Below, one piece after another: positions 1 to 6,723 of a stretch of DNA of 7,826 bases. The notes under the pieces are model-generated. The model was not told the DNA's origin, made no database searches, and was given only the letters and a program-made list of their open reading frames with translations. Position 1 is the first letter of the stretch, and every line of letters begins with the position of its first letter. Origin of the DNA: Urinicoccus sp. (GTDB lineage: Bacteria > Bacillota > Clostridia > Tissierellales > Peptoniphilaceae); contig JASBZN010000049.1 in NCBI GenBank assembly GCA_029983435.1, positions 1 through 7,826 of the forward strand. The letters are read 5' to 3'. Position numbers and translations under genes: made by a program.

Positions 1-198
1 AGAGATGCCTATGGCTAAGTTGTCCGTCCCGAAAAGGCTCCCTATTGCCACACCGAAGCAAATCCCAAGGGCCAGGCCTTCGGATAGATAAGTTTCGTCT
101 TTCTCTTCCTCTTCACTTTTTTTCTTAGCCTGGTAAATCATGTAAACCACCAGGAGGCAGACTAAAATGAAGGGCCCTATTATTTTTAAAATTTCCAC
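1..198 (-). CDS. Small glycine-rich membrane protein, 5' part only (function unknown)
   Basis: This is the first 66 codons of a gene that runs off the left end of the window. The start chosen is GTG at 198-196. An ATG two bases upstream (200-198) gives only four codons before TAA, and an AGGTGGAG ribosome binding site lies at a suitable distance from the GTG. Residues about 4-23 are a hydrophobic helix (ILKIIGPFILVCLLVVYMIY). A charged linker with AKKK then EEEEKDE follows at about 24-35, and a second hydrophobic stretch rich in small residues (GLALGICFGVAIGSLFG) at about 41-57. The positive charge after helix 1 suggests the linker is cytoplasmic. The GxxxG-like spacing recalls small Firmicute membrane proteins with repeated GxxLGxxxGxAIG units. 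That resemblance is from memory and gives no function. The gene lies directly behind the hem terminator, so it may depend on read-through. Confidence 0.72.
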   Translation of the reverse strand, partial: MEILKIIGPFILVCLLVVYMIYQAKKKSEEEEKDETYLSEGLALGICFGVAIGSLFGTDNLAIGIS

Positions 199-202
199 AT
201 CT

Positions 203-210
203 CTCCACCT
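203..210 (-). promoter_or_regulatory. Ribosome binding site deciding a GTG start
   Basis: The minus strand reads AGGTGGAG here. AGGTGG ends 6 nt before GTG at 198 but only 4 nt before the out-of-frame ATG at 200, and GGAG ends 4 nt and 2 nt away respectively. Spacing and the immediate stop in the ATG frame both favour GTG. Confidence 0.6.
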
Positions 211-211
211 C

Positions 212-250
212 TTTTAAAAACCGTCAGTGGGATCCTCCTCTGACGGTTTT
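212..250 (-). terminator. Rho-independent terminator of the hem operon
   Basis: An inverted repeat pairs 217-226 (AAAACCGTCA on the plus strand) with 241-250 (TGACGGTTTT), a perfect 10-bp stem that can be extended by a G-C pair (227/240) and more pairs after a mismatch. On the minus strand the hairpin is followed by TTTTT (220-216). It begins 18 nt after the hemL stop codon at 271-269, the expected place for the end of the operon. The A and T tracts on both sides make it symmetrical, but no convergent gene is visible. The top of the hairpin contains GAGGAGG on the minus strand, probably fortuitous. Confidence 0.85.
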
Positions 251-268
251 ATTTAGCCTCAATGGCCC

Positions 269-1546
269 TTATGACTTACTTATTTTTTCCAATACCCGGC
301 GGTTGGCTTCCAGGGTCTTTTGAATGACATCTTCTGTATGGGCATCACTTAAAAAGATGGCTTCAAATTGAGCTGGAGCTAGAATAAATCCCTCTTCCAC
401 CATGCCATGGAAGTACTTTTCATAGAGGTCCGTATCGGCAGCTTGGACGTCATCAAAGGACTTGATTTCGTCAAACTCACCAAAGAAAAGGCTCATCATT
501 CCATGGAAACGAGTTACTTTTCCAGGAATTCCCACTTCTTTTAAGTTTTTACAAAAGCCTTGGTCCAGTTCCAGGGCAAATTGGTCTAATTTATCATAAA
601 TTTCAGGATGACTTTCCAGTTCGTGAAGGGTATCTAGACCCATCTTCATGGCCAAGGGGTTCCCGGACAGAGTTCCTGCTTGGTAAACGCCTCCCAAGGG
701 AGAGAGTTTTTCCATGATTTCTCGAGAGCCAGCAAAGGCTCCTACTGGTAGGCCACCACCAATGATTTTTCCGTAGGTGTAGAGGTCAGCCTTCACATCA
801 AAAAATTCTCCAACAGACCCGTACCTGGTTCGAAAGCCTGTAATGACTTCATCAAAAATCAAAATGGCTTGGTTTTGGTCACAAAGTTTTCTTAGGCCCT
901 GTAAAAATTCCTTGTCTGGAATGACCACTCCCATGTTTCCTGCAATGGGTTCAATAATGATGCAGGCAATTTGGTCTTTAAATTCTTGAAATTTAGCCTC
1001 AACATCTTCCAAGTCGTTGTAACGGCAAACCAGGGTATCCTCAATCGTGGCTTGGGGAACTCCTAAAGATGTTGGAGCATGGTAGGTTAAGGTTCCAGAC
1101 CCACTCTTTACTAGAAGGCCGTCAGAATGCCCATGGTAGCAACCTTCAAATTTAATAATTTTATTTTCCCCCGTATAGCCCCGGGCCAGGCGAATGGCGG
1201 ACATGGTAGCTTCTGTTCCAGAATTTACCATCCGAACCATATCGGTTTTGGTGGCCTTGGTAAAGGTTTCTGCCATTTCCACTTCCACATCGGAAGGCAA
1301 GCCTAGGGTGATGACTTCTTCTAGGTAGCCTTGGGCTTTTTTAATCAAATCTTGCCGGCTGTGACCTAGGATCATGGGACCCCAGGACCCAATGTAGTCA
1401 ATGTATTCCTTTCCCTCAGTGGAATAAATTTTACAACCCTTGGCCCGATTAAAGAAAATGGGATCCATATGGACGGACCCAAAGGCCCGGACGGGAGAAT
1501 TGACTCCTCCAGGAATGACTTTTTTGGCACGGTCGTAAAGGGTCAT
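269..1546 (-). CDS. hemL: Glutamate-1-semialdehyde 2,1-aminomutase
   Basis: This cytoplasmic PLP enzyme moves the amino group of glutamate-1-semialdehyde to give 5-aminolevulinate, the second step of the C5 route begun by HemA. The 425-residue length fits the family. Diagnostic stretches are IPGGVNSPVRAF (11-22), IDYIGSWGPMILGH (49-62), NSGTEATMSAIRLARG (108-123), CYHGHSDG (136-143), FDEVITGFR (231-239), the PLP-lysine segment TYGKIIGGGLPVGA with Lys260, and YQAGTLSGNPLAM (288-300). Asp232 should contact the PLP ring nitrogen. The start at 1546 has AAGGAGG at 1560-1554, 7 nt upstream, and its ATG overlaps the hemB stop as ATGA, implying translational coupling. The N-terminus is a few residues shorter than many homologues but the fold core is intact. 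It is the last gene of the hem operon, followed by the hairpin at 250-212. Confidence 0.97.
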   Translation of the reverse strand: MTLYDRAKKVIPGGVNSPVRAFGSVHMDPIFFNRAKGCKIYSTEGKEYIDYIGSWGPMILGHSRQDLIKKAQGYLEEVITLGLPSDVEVEMAETFTKATKTDMVRMVNSGTEATMSAIRLARGYTGENKIIKFEGCYHGHSDGLLVKSGSGTLTYHAPTSLGVPQATIEDTLVCRYNDLEDVEAKFQEFKDQIACIIIEPIAGNMGVVIPDKEFLQGLRKLCDQNQAILIFDEVITGFRTRYGSVGEFFDVKADLYTYGKIIGGGLPVGAFAGSREIMEKLSPLGGVYQAGTLSGNPLAMKMGLDTLHELESHPEIYDKLDQFALELDQGFCKNLKEVGIPGKVTRFHGMMSLFFGEFDEIKSFDDVQAADTDLYEKYFHGMVEEGFILAPAQFEAIFLSDAHTEDVIQKTLEANRRVLEKISKS

Positions 1547-2511
1547 TGTTTTTCCTCCTTGAGTTTACGAGCCATTTCCTTGGCATGGTAGGTGATAATA
1601 ATTTGGGCTCCAGCTCGTTTCATGGCAATTAAACTTTCGTAGATAATGGATTCATTGACAAGCCCTTGTTGGATGGCATTTTTCAGCATGGAATATTCCC
1701 CACTGACATTGTAAACCACGATGTTGGTATTAAAGTGTTCTTTTACATCCTTTACCACATCCAGGTAGGCCAGGGCTGGTTTGATAATAATAAAGTCGGC
1801 ATCTTCTTCTAGGTCTAGTTCCACCTCTCTTAGGGCTTCCCTGCCATTGTGAAAGTCCATTTGATAGGATTTTCGGTCTCCAAAGGAAGGAGCGGAATCA
1901 GCAGCTTGGCGGAAAGGACCATAATAGCTAGAGGCAAATTTTGCACTATAGGCCATAATGGGCACATTTTCAAAGCCGTTGTTATCTAAAAGATGGCGGA
2001 TTTCTCGCACCCGGAAGTCCATCATATCCGATGGCGCAACAATATCGGCGCCAGCCTTGGCATGGGATAGGGCAATTTTTGCAATATATTGACTGGTGAT
2101 GTCGTTGATCACTTGGCCCTCTTCATCTAAGATTCCACAGTGGCCATGGTCTGTATATTCACACATGCAAACATCGGTAATAACCAAGAGGTTGGGGTGG
2201 AGGGATTTAATTTTTCTCACACCCCGTTGGATGATTCCATCTTCTGCATAGGCTTGGGACCCTTTTGCATCCTTATGGTCAGGAATTCCAAAGAGGATCA
2301 CACCAGAAATACCCAGTTCTTCAATTTCTTTAATTTCTTGGTCCAGTTGGTCCAAAGAAAAATGATAGACGCCTGGCAAGGAAGGGATTTCTTTTTTGAT
2401 TCCCTCTCCTTCTACCAAAAAGAGTGGGTAGATAAAGTCCTTGGCCGATAGGCTATTTTCTTCTATCATCTTCCGCATTAAAGGATTATTTCTAATTCTT
2501 CGCATTCGCAT
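1543..2511 (-). CDS. hemB: Delta-aminolevulinic acid dehydratase (porphobilinogen synthase)
   Basis: This enzyme condenses two 5-aminolevulinate molecules to porphobilinogen in the cytoplasm. The 322-residue length is normal. DVCMCEYTDHGHCG (113-126) carries the three zinc-site cysteines, Cys115, Cys117 and Cys125, so this is the zinc-dependent form. The two Schiff-base lysines are Lys191 in AYSAKFASSYYGPFR and Lys244 in IIKPALAYLD. SAPSFGDRKSYQMD (206-219) is also characteristic. One oddity is DMMDFRV at 162-168, where the family usually has DMMDGR. The start at 2511 has AAAGGAGG with 9 nt from GGAGG (2525-2521) to ATG. A second ATG at 2505 would be 15 nt away and is less likely. It overlaps the end of cobA-hemD by 20 nt, and its TGA overlaps the hemL start by 4 nt. 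Confidence 0.97.
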   Translation of the reverse strand: MRMRRIRNNPLMRKMIEENSLSAKDFIYPLFLVEGEGIKKEIPSLPGVYHFSLDQLDQEIKEIEELGISGVILFGIPDHKDAKGSQAYAEDGIIQRGVRKIKSLHPNLLVITDVCMCEYTDHGHCGILDEEGQVINDITSQYIAKIALSHAKAGADIVAPSDMMDFRVREIRHLLDNNGFENVPIMAYSAKFASSYYGPFRQAADSAPSFGDRKSYQMDFHNGREALREVELDLEEDADFIIIKPALAYLDVVKDVKEHFNTNIVVYNVSGEYSMLKNAIQQGLVNESIIYESLIAMKRAGAQIIITYHAKEMARKLKEEKQ

Positions 2512-3976
2512 TTTTTACGTCCTCCTTTATCCATTGAACCATGGAAGGGATGGTTGCTTTTTGGGAGCAACCACTCACCTCTAAGCCTTGGTCTTCAATG
2601 GCCTTACTTGTAATAGGTCCAATACTAACAATCTTTGCCCCTCTTAAAGACTCTTTACCATAGTGGCTGACAAAGTTATTTACTGTTGAGGATGAGGTGA
2701 AGAGAATATAGTCAAGGGGTCCTTGAATTTCCTCCATGTGGTGGGGGGAAACATTTCTGTAGACCACTAGGTCGTCTACTTCTCCCACATCCTTATATTG
2801 GTCTAGAAGGTCTTGTCTCGACTTATTGGAATGGGGAATAAATAATTTTTTATTTTCTCCCTCTTCTGCCTTGAGTTTTTCTACTAGGGATTCTCCTACA
2901 TACTCTTCTGGAAGTATGTCGGCTTTTAGGCCGTATTTCCCAAGACATTCCTTGGTCTTTTCCCCAATGACGCAGAGTTTAACTCCAGCCAAGTCCCTTA
3001 TGTCTTTCAGGGCAAGATAGGTCTCCATAAAGATCTCGACTGCATTGACGGAGTGGAAAATCACGTAGTTAAAGTCTTGGGCCTGGATTCTTTCTTCCAG
3101 GGTCTTTTGGTGGACTCTTTCCAGTTGGATGCAAGGAGCTTCAATCACTTCCGCTCCCAAGTCCCGAAGGCTTTTCGCCAATTTAGAAGCCTGGGTCCGG
3201 GCCCTGGTAATGACAATTCGTTGGCCGAAAAGGGGGAGGTTTTCATAAAAGTTTAGTTGGTCTCTTAGATTTACCACTTCCCCAATAACAATCAGGCTGG
3301 GAGAGCCAAAGCCCTTGCCTTCAATGTCTTTACAAATATTCCCTACAGTGGAGGTGATGGTTTTTTGGTCAGGATAGCCTCCATGCATAATGACGGCACA
3401 GGGTCTTTCAGGGTCCATCCCTGCTTCCATAAGTTCCCCAGTAATAAGGGAGAGGTTGTTTAAGCCCATGTAAAAGACCAAGGTTCCCTCTAAGTCTGCG
3501 TAGGTATGAAAGTCGCCAGGGTCCCCCTTCTCCCGGTGGCCTGTAATAAAAGAAATAGACGTTGCCTTTCCCCGGTGGGTGGCTGGAATCCCAGCATACA
3601 TAAGGGAGACAATCCCTGAAGTAAGGCCTGGAATCACTTCAAAATCCACGCCATGGTCCTTGCAATAAAGAGCTTCTTCCCCGCCGCGACCAAAGACGTA
3701 GGGGTCTCCCCCTTTAAGGCGGAGAACTTTTTTTCCTTCCATGGCCTTTTCTACCATCAATTCATTGATTTGGTCTTGGGTAAGGTAGTGGTTGTTGGCA
3801 GCCTTGCCAGCATAGTATATTTCTTTTTTCCCCTGGTAGGGTGCAATGAGGTCTGGGTTTAAGAGGCGGTCATGAATTAAGACGTCGCACTCTTTTAAAG
3901 CCTCCATGGCCCGAAGGGTAATGAGGTCTGTGGGGCCAATTCCAGCTCCTGTAATTTTAACACTTCCTTTGGTCAT
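2492..3976 (-). CDS. cobA-hemD: Bifunctional uroporphyrinogen-III C-methyltransferase / uroporphyrinogen-III synthase
   Basis: This is a two-domain fusion of 494 residues. The N-terminal part (about 5-245) is a SAM-dependent uroporphyrinogen-III methyltransferase (SUMT) that makes precorrin-2. It shows GAGIG (10-14), the signature LRLKGGDPYVFGRGGEEA (86-103), VIPGLTSG (115-122), YAGIPATHRG (128-137), ITGH (145-148) and TLVFYMG (166-172). The C-terminal part (about 250-490) is uroporphyrinogen-III synthase, beginning LFGQRIVITRAR and containing FTSSSTVNNF and SIGPITSKAIEDQGL. HemD sequences are poorly conserved, but these motifs and the position fit. The first SUMT loop reads GAGIGPTDLIT where the family usually has GAGxGDPxLLT. 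I chose ATG at 3976 because AAGGAGG lies 6 nt upstream. TTG at 3979 would add one residue at only 3 nt spacing. The end overlaps hemB by 20 nt. The same fusion is known in clostridial hem operons. Confidence 0.94.
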   Translation of the reverse strand: MTKGSVKITGAGIGPTDLITLRAMEALKECDVLIHDRLLNPDLIAPYQGKKEIYYAGKAANNHYLTQDQINELMVEKAMEGKKVLRLKGGDPYVFGRGGEEALYCKDHGVDFEVIPGLTSGIVSLMYAGIPATHRGKATSISFITGHREKGDPGDFHTYADLEGTLVFYMGLNNLSLITGELMEAGMDPERPCAVIMHGGYPDQKTITSTVGNICKDIEGKGFGSPSLIVIGEVVNLRDQLNFYENLPLFGQRIVITRARTQASKLAKSLRDLGAEVIEAPCIQLERVHQKTLEERIQAQDFNYVIFHSVNAVEIFMETYLALKDIRDLAGVKLCVIGEKTKECLGKYGLKADILPEEYVGESLVEKLKAEEGENKKLFIPHSNKSRQDLLDQYKDVGEVDDLVVYRNVSPHHMEEIQGPLDYILFTSSSTVNNFVSHYGKESLRGAKIVSIGPITSKAIEDQGLEVSGCSQKATIPSMVQWIKEDVKNANAKN

Positions 3977-3982
3977 CAACAG

Positions 3983-3989
3983 CCTCCTT
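3983..3989 (-). promoter_or_regulatory. Ribosome binding site of cobA-hemD
   Basis: AAGGAGG on the minus strand ends 6 nt before ATG at 3976 and 3 nt before TTG at 3979. The spacing favours ATG as the start. The site lies just beyond the hemC stop, in the stretch that would encode a continued HemC helix. Confidence 0.75.
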
Positions 3990-4004
3990 TAAGTCTTGGG
4001 CCAA

Positions 4005-4859
4005 TTATTCTGCTAGCTCCATCCGGTCTTTAAGGGGACCTTCTAGGTCTTTTTCTACAAAGACTGTTCCCTCTTCATTTCCAAAACAGGCCTTTAGGTA
4101 GATGCGGTCATGGTCAATCCGACTACAAATTCCCATGGGGGTTTGGCAACCTCCATCCAGGCTCTTTTGAAACTGACGTTGGGTTTGGTAGTGGAATTTG
4201 GTTTTTTCGTGGGCCAAGGGCTTTAAGAGGTCCTTCATCTTTTGGTCCTCTTGGCGGATTTGCAGGGCCAAAATCCCCTGGCAAGGGGCTGGAATCAACT
4301 CATCTTCTGAAAAAATGTGTTGAACTCGGTCCTGGTAACCAGCTCGAATCAAGCCTGCATAGGCCAACACCACCCCGTCTAGATTTTCTTTTTCAATCTT
4401 GCCCATCCGGGTTTCAATGTTCCCTCGAATAGGTACTGTTTGGCAATTGGGATAGAGCTTTTTCAGTTGCAGGGCCCGTCTTAAACTTCCCGTTCCAATC
4501 TTGTGGGCTCCATCTTTACACAAGGGCTTGTTGTTTTTCGTTATAAGGACGTCCCGAGGGTCTGCAGCCTTTGGGGGGTCCACAAAACAAAGTCCGGGAG
4601 TCGTGTCCCCGGGCATATCTTTCATAGAATGAACTGCAAGGTCAATCTCTCCATCCAAAAGGGCCCTTTCAATTTCCTTGACAAAAACGCCCTTGGTCCC
4701 CACATCCTTAATGGCCCTGTGGAGCACTTCATCTCCCTTGGTGGAAATCTTTACTATTTCCACTTCTATTTCAGGATAATGATCTCGAATCATCTGAGCC
4801 ACTAGCTGGGTCTGTAGGACTGCTAGGTTGCTCTTCCGAGTTCCCAATCTTATCTTCAT
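4005..4859 (-). CDS. hemC: Hydroxymethylbilane synthase (porphobilinogen deaminase), short C-terminus
   Basis: This enzyme polymerises four porphobilinogens into hydroxymethylbilane on a dipyrromethane cofactor. Motifs are RLGTRKSNLAVLQTQL (4-19), STKGD (39-43), AVHSMKDMP (75-83, with catalytic Asp81), GTGSLRRALQL (122-132), PIRGNIETRM (143-152), DGVVLAYAGLIR (161-172) and SLDGGCQTPMG (233-243), in which Cys238 should bind the cofactor. The protein is 284 residues, against roughly 300-315 usual, and stops at MELAE inside what is normally the last helix. The codons after the TAA (4007-4005) continue in frame as LAQDLKEAVDD, so the end looks shortened (see findings). The start at 4859 has GGAGG at 4870-4866 with 6 nt spacing and lies 89 nt inside the upstream met8-like gene. 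Function is probably retained because every active-site motif is upstream of the stop. Confidence 0.95.
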   Translation of the reverse strand: MKIRLGTRKSNLAVLQTQLVAQMIRDHYPEIEVEIVKISTKGDEVLHRAIKDVGTKGVFVKEIERALLDGEIDLAVHSMKDMPGDTTPGLCFVDPPKAADPRDVLITKNNKPLCKDGAHKIGTGSLRRALQLKKLYPNCQTVPIRGNIETRMGKIEKENLDGVVLAYAGLIRAGYQDRVQHIFSEDELIPAPCQGILALQIRQEDQKMKDLLKPLAHEKTKFHYQTQRQFQKSLDGGCQTPMGICSRIDHDRIYLKACFGNEEGTVFVEKDLEGPLKDRMELAE

Positions 4860-5454
4860 TGATTTCCTCCAAATATCTTTTTACACTTTCGCGGTCTTGC
4901 CCATACAGGTCTTTAATCACTTTACTTCTTTCCTGGTCATCCCAGTCTAGGAGTTTTTCCCGAATTTGGACTAAGAGGTCCAGTTTTTCCAGGTCCAAAT
5001 CCTCCAATACTCCTTCTAGGTCCTGGCCTACAAGCCGGGTTAGGGTGGGGCTTAAACCTCCTGAAGACAGGCTCGCCACCAGGGGTCCTTTTTCCATAAT
5101 CTTATTCATAAGAAAAGAAGAATCGCTTTTTTTATCACAGCGGACATAGAGGATTCGTTTGGTTTTTGCGTAATCTTCCATGGCCTGGTTGAGGTCGGGA
5201 CTGTTGGTTGCAATGACTAAGAGGTCATAGCCCATAAAGATAAAGTCCTTACGAAGGTATTGCCCCTTTAAACGAAGGCGGTCTGGGTACTTCTTTACTA
5301 GGTCTACCAAGTCATCTGTAAAGGACTCTGCCAAAACATAAATCATAAAGTCCCCCCTTAAAAGGGATCGAACCTTTCGGGTGGCAATTTGCCCTCCACC
5401 TAAAACCAGGACTTTTTTTCCTTGGGAATCAATGGAAATAGGATAGTATCTCAT
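4771..5454 (-). CDS. Precorrin-2 dehydrogenase / putative sirohydrochlorin ferrochelatase (Met8/CysG N-terminal type)
   Basis: This cytoplasmic NAD-dependent enzyme oxidises precorrin-2 to sirohydrochlorin, and in Met8/CysG relatives the same domain also inserts iron to make siroheme. A Rossmann motif, VLVLGGGQIATRKVRSLL, lies at 15-32. DLLVIATNSPDLNQ (77-90) follows. RCDKKSDSSF (105-114) contains Asp107, in the place of the catalytic Asp of the family. GPLVASLSSGGLSPTLTRLV (123-142) is the typical substrate-site segment. A helical tail runs to about residue 200. The last 27 residues or so (DKIGNSEEQ to SRSLS) are polar and low-complexity and are encoded entirely inside hemC in another frame, so they are probably not conserved. 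The start overlaps the hemA stop as ATGA, with AAGGAGG at 5471-5465, 10 nt upstream. Whether it chelates iron or only dehydrogenates cannot be told from sequence. Confidence 0.92.
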   Translation of the reverse strand: MRYYPISIDSQGKKVLVLGGGQIATRKVRSLLRGDFMIYVLAESFTDDLVDLVKKYPDRLRLKGQYLRKDFIFMGYDLLVIATNSPDLNQAMEDYAKTKRILYVRCDKKSDSSFLMNKIMEKGPLVASLSSGGLSPTLTRLVGQDLEGVLEDLDLEKLDLLVQIREKLLDWDDQERSKVIKDLYGQDRESVKRYLEEINEDKIGNSEEQPSSPTDPASGSDDSRSLS

Positions 5455-6680
5455 GAACCGAAAACCTCCTTCAAAACAGCAATGGTCACTTCTTTTCGGT
5501 CACTTTCTTCCATTTGCCGCACCGACAACATGGGTTCTCGAACCACCTTTTTTAAGGCAGACCGAACAATTTTATCTACCTTTAGTTGCTCGTTATGGGT
5601 CAGGTCCGTCTTTCGAAAAATATAGCGGAGCGTGTCATCTGCAATTTCATCGCAGCGTTCGTTTAAAGACTTCATAATGGGGTCTACCTTGCTTTCAGAA
5701 ATCCAATGCTTTAAATCCCCAATAATCTCTTGAATCTCTGGTTTGTAGCTTTCTAAAACTTCCTTGTTTTCCGCCAGGTTTTTCTCTCCAATTTCCTGCA
5801 AGGAATCAATATCGTAAAGAACCACTTCATCCAAGTTTCCAACCTCTGGGTCCACATCCCTAGGCAGGGATAAATCCATAATGGCCAAGGGCTTGGTCCG
5901 CTTTAAAAGGTCTCTAGGGTTGATAATGGTGTGGGGGCTGGCAGTAGCAGAAATTAAAATATCCACATCCACCAGACCCTTGAGGCGGTCCTCAAAGGGC
6001 AAAATTTCCAAGGCATGGTATTTTTGCTGCATCTTAATGGAGTTTTCATAAGTCCGATTACAAGCCACCACATCGGCTCCCCGTTCAATTAAATAGTTCA
6101 GGGCCAAAGACCCCATCTCTCCTAGGCCAATAATCATACAACGAGAAATGGATAGGTCAAAGAGTTCTTCCATCTTCTTTACTCCAATATAGGCAATACT
6201 GATAGGCTTATCGGAAACCCCAGATTCGGTCTTGACCTTTTTGGCAAAGGTAATGGCTTCCCTAAAAATTTTATTTAAAATCTTTTGGGAACTGTTTAAA
6301 TCCATGGCCGTGGTGTGGGCATCTACCACTTGACCCAAAATTTGGTCCTCTCCAATAATCATGGAATCCAGGCCAATGGCAACATAAAATAAGTGTTCCA
6401 AGGCCTCGTCCCCAATTTTACAAATTAGGTCCTTCTCTTCCAAGTCAATTTGGAAGTAGTCCTTTAAATAAGTAACCACCAGGTCCAAGTCTTGGTCTGG
6501 TTGGCTGGATAAAAAATATATTTCAGATCGGTTGCAAGTGGATAGAATCACCAATTCGGAAATAGACTCTCCCATGAGGTGGTCTGTCACTTCAATAATA
6601 TCTGTTTCCTTAAAATGCACCCTTTCTCTAATTTCAATGGGTGCTACATGGTGGTTAATTCCAACAAGGCAAAATTTCAT
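5451..6680 (-). CDS. hemA: Glutamyl-tRNA reductase
   Basis: This enzyme reduces glutamyl-tRNA(Glu) with NADPH to glutamate-1-semialdehyde, the committed and usually rate-limiting step of the C5 pathway. The 409-residue protein has the three expected parts. The catalytic domain has GINHHVAPIEIRERV (7-21) and LSTCNRSEIYF (46-56), whose Cys49 should form the thioester, plus FYVAIGLDSMIIGEDQILGQ, the family signature. The NADPH-binding domain has IIGLGEMG and ACNRTYENS, then SATASPH and IMDLSLPRDVDPEV. The C-terminal helical dimerisation domain ends EVFGS. GGAGGAG at 6697-6691 lies 10 nt before the ATG. It is the first gene of the operon, behind its own promoter at 6752-6724, and its stop overlaps the next start by 4 nt. 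First position in the operon suits control of total tetrapyrrole flux. Confidence 0.97.
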   Translation of the reverse strand: MKFCLVGINHHVAPIEIRERVHFKETDIIEVTDHLMGESISELVILSTCNRSEIYFLSSQPDQDLDLVVTYLKDYFQIDLEEKDLICKIGDEALEHLFYVAIGLDSMIIGEDQILGQVVDAHTTAMDLNSSQKILNKIFREAITFAKKVKTESGVSDKPISIAYIGVKKMEELFDLSISRCMIIGLGEMGSLALNYLIERGADVVACNRTYENSIKMQQKYHALEILPFEDRLKGLVDVDILISATASPHTIINPRDLLKRTKPLAIMDLSLPRDVDPEVGNLDEVVLYDIDSLQEIGEKNLAENKEVLESYKPEIQEIIGDLKHWISESKVDPIMKSLNERCDEIADDTLRYIFRKTDLTHNEQLKVDKIVRSALKKVVREPMLSVRQMEESDRKEVTIAVLKEVFGS

Positions 6681-6723
6681 ACAATAAACGCTCCTCCATC
6701 TATAGGGATTAATCTACCCCATT

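Noticed and set aside
2140..2451. 103-codon plus-strand open frame
   Set aside because: It lies wholly antisense to hemB, has no recognisable domain, and is explained by the codon bias of the real gene.
3977..3979. TTG start for cobA-hemD, one codon upstream of ATG
   Set aside because: It would sit only 3 nt from AAGGAGG, while the ATG at 3976 has 6 nt and is the better codon.
4503..5149. Two plus-strand open frames of about 100 codons antisense to hemC and the met8-like gene
   Set aside because: They are shadows of strongly supported genes, with Ser/Arg-rich or otherwise low-information translations and no supporting ribosome binding site.
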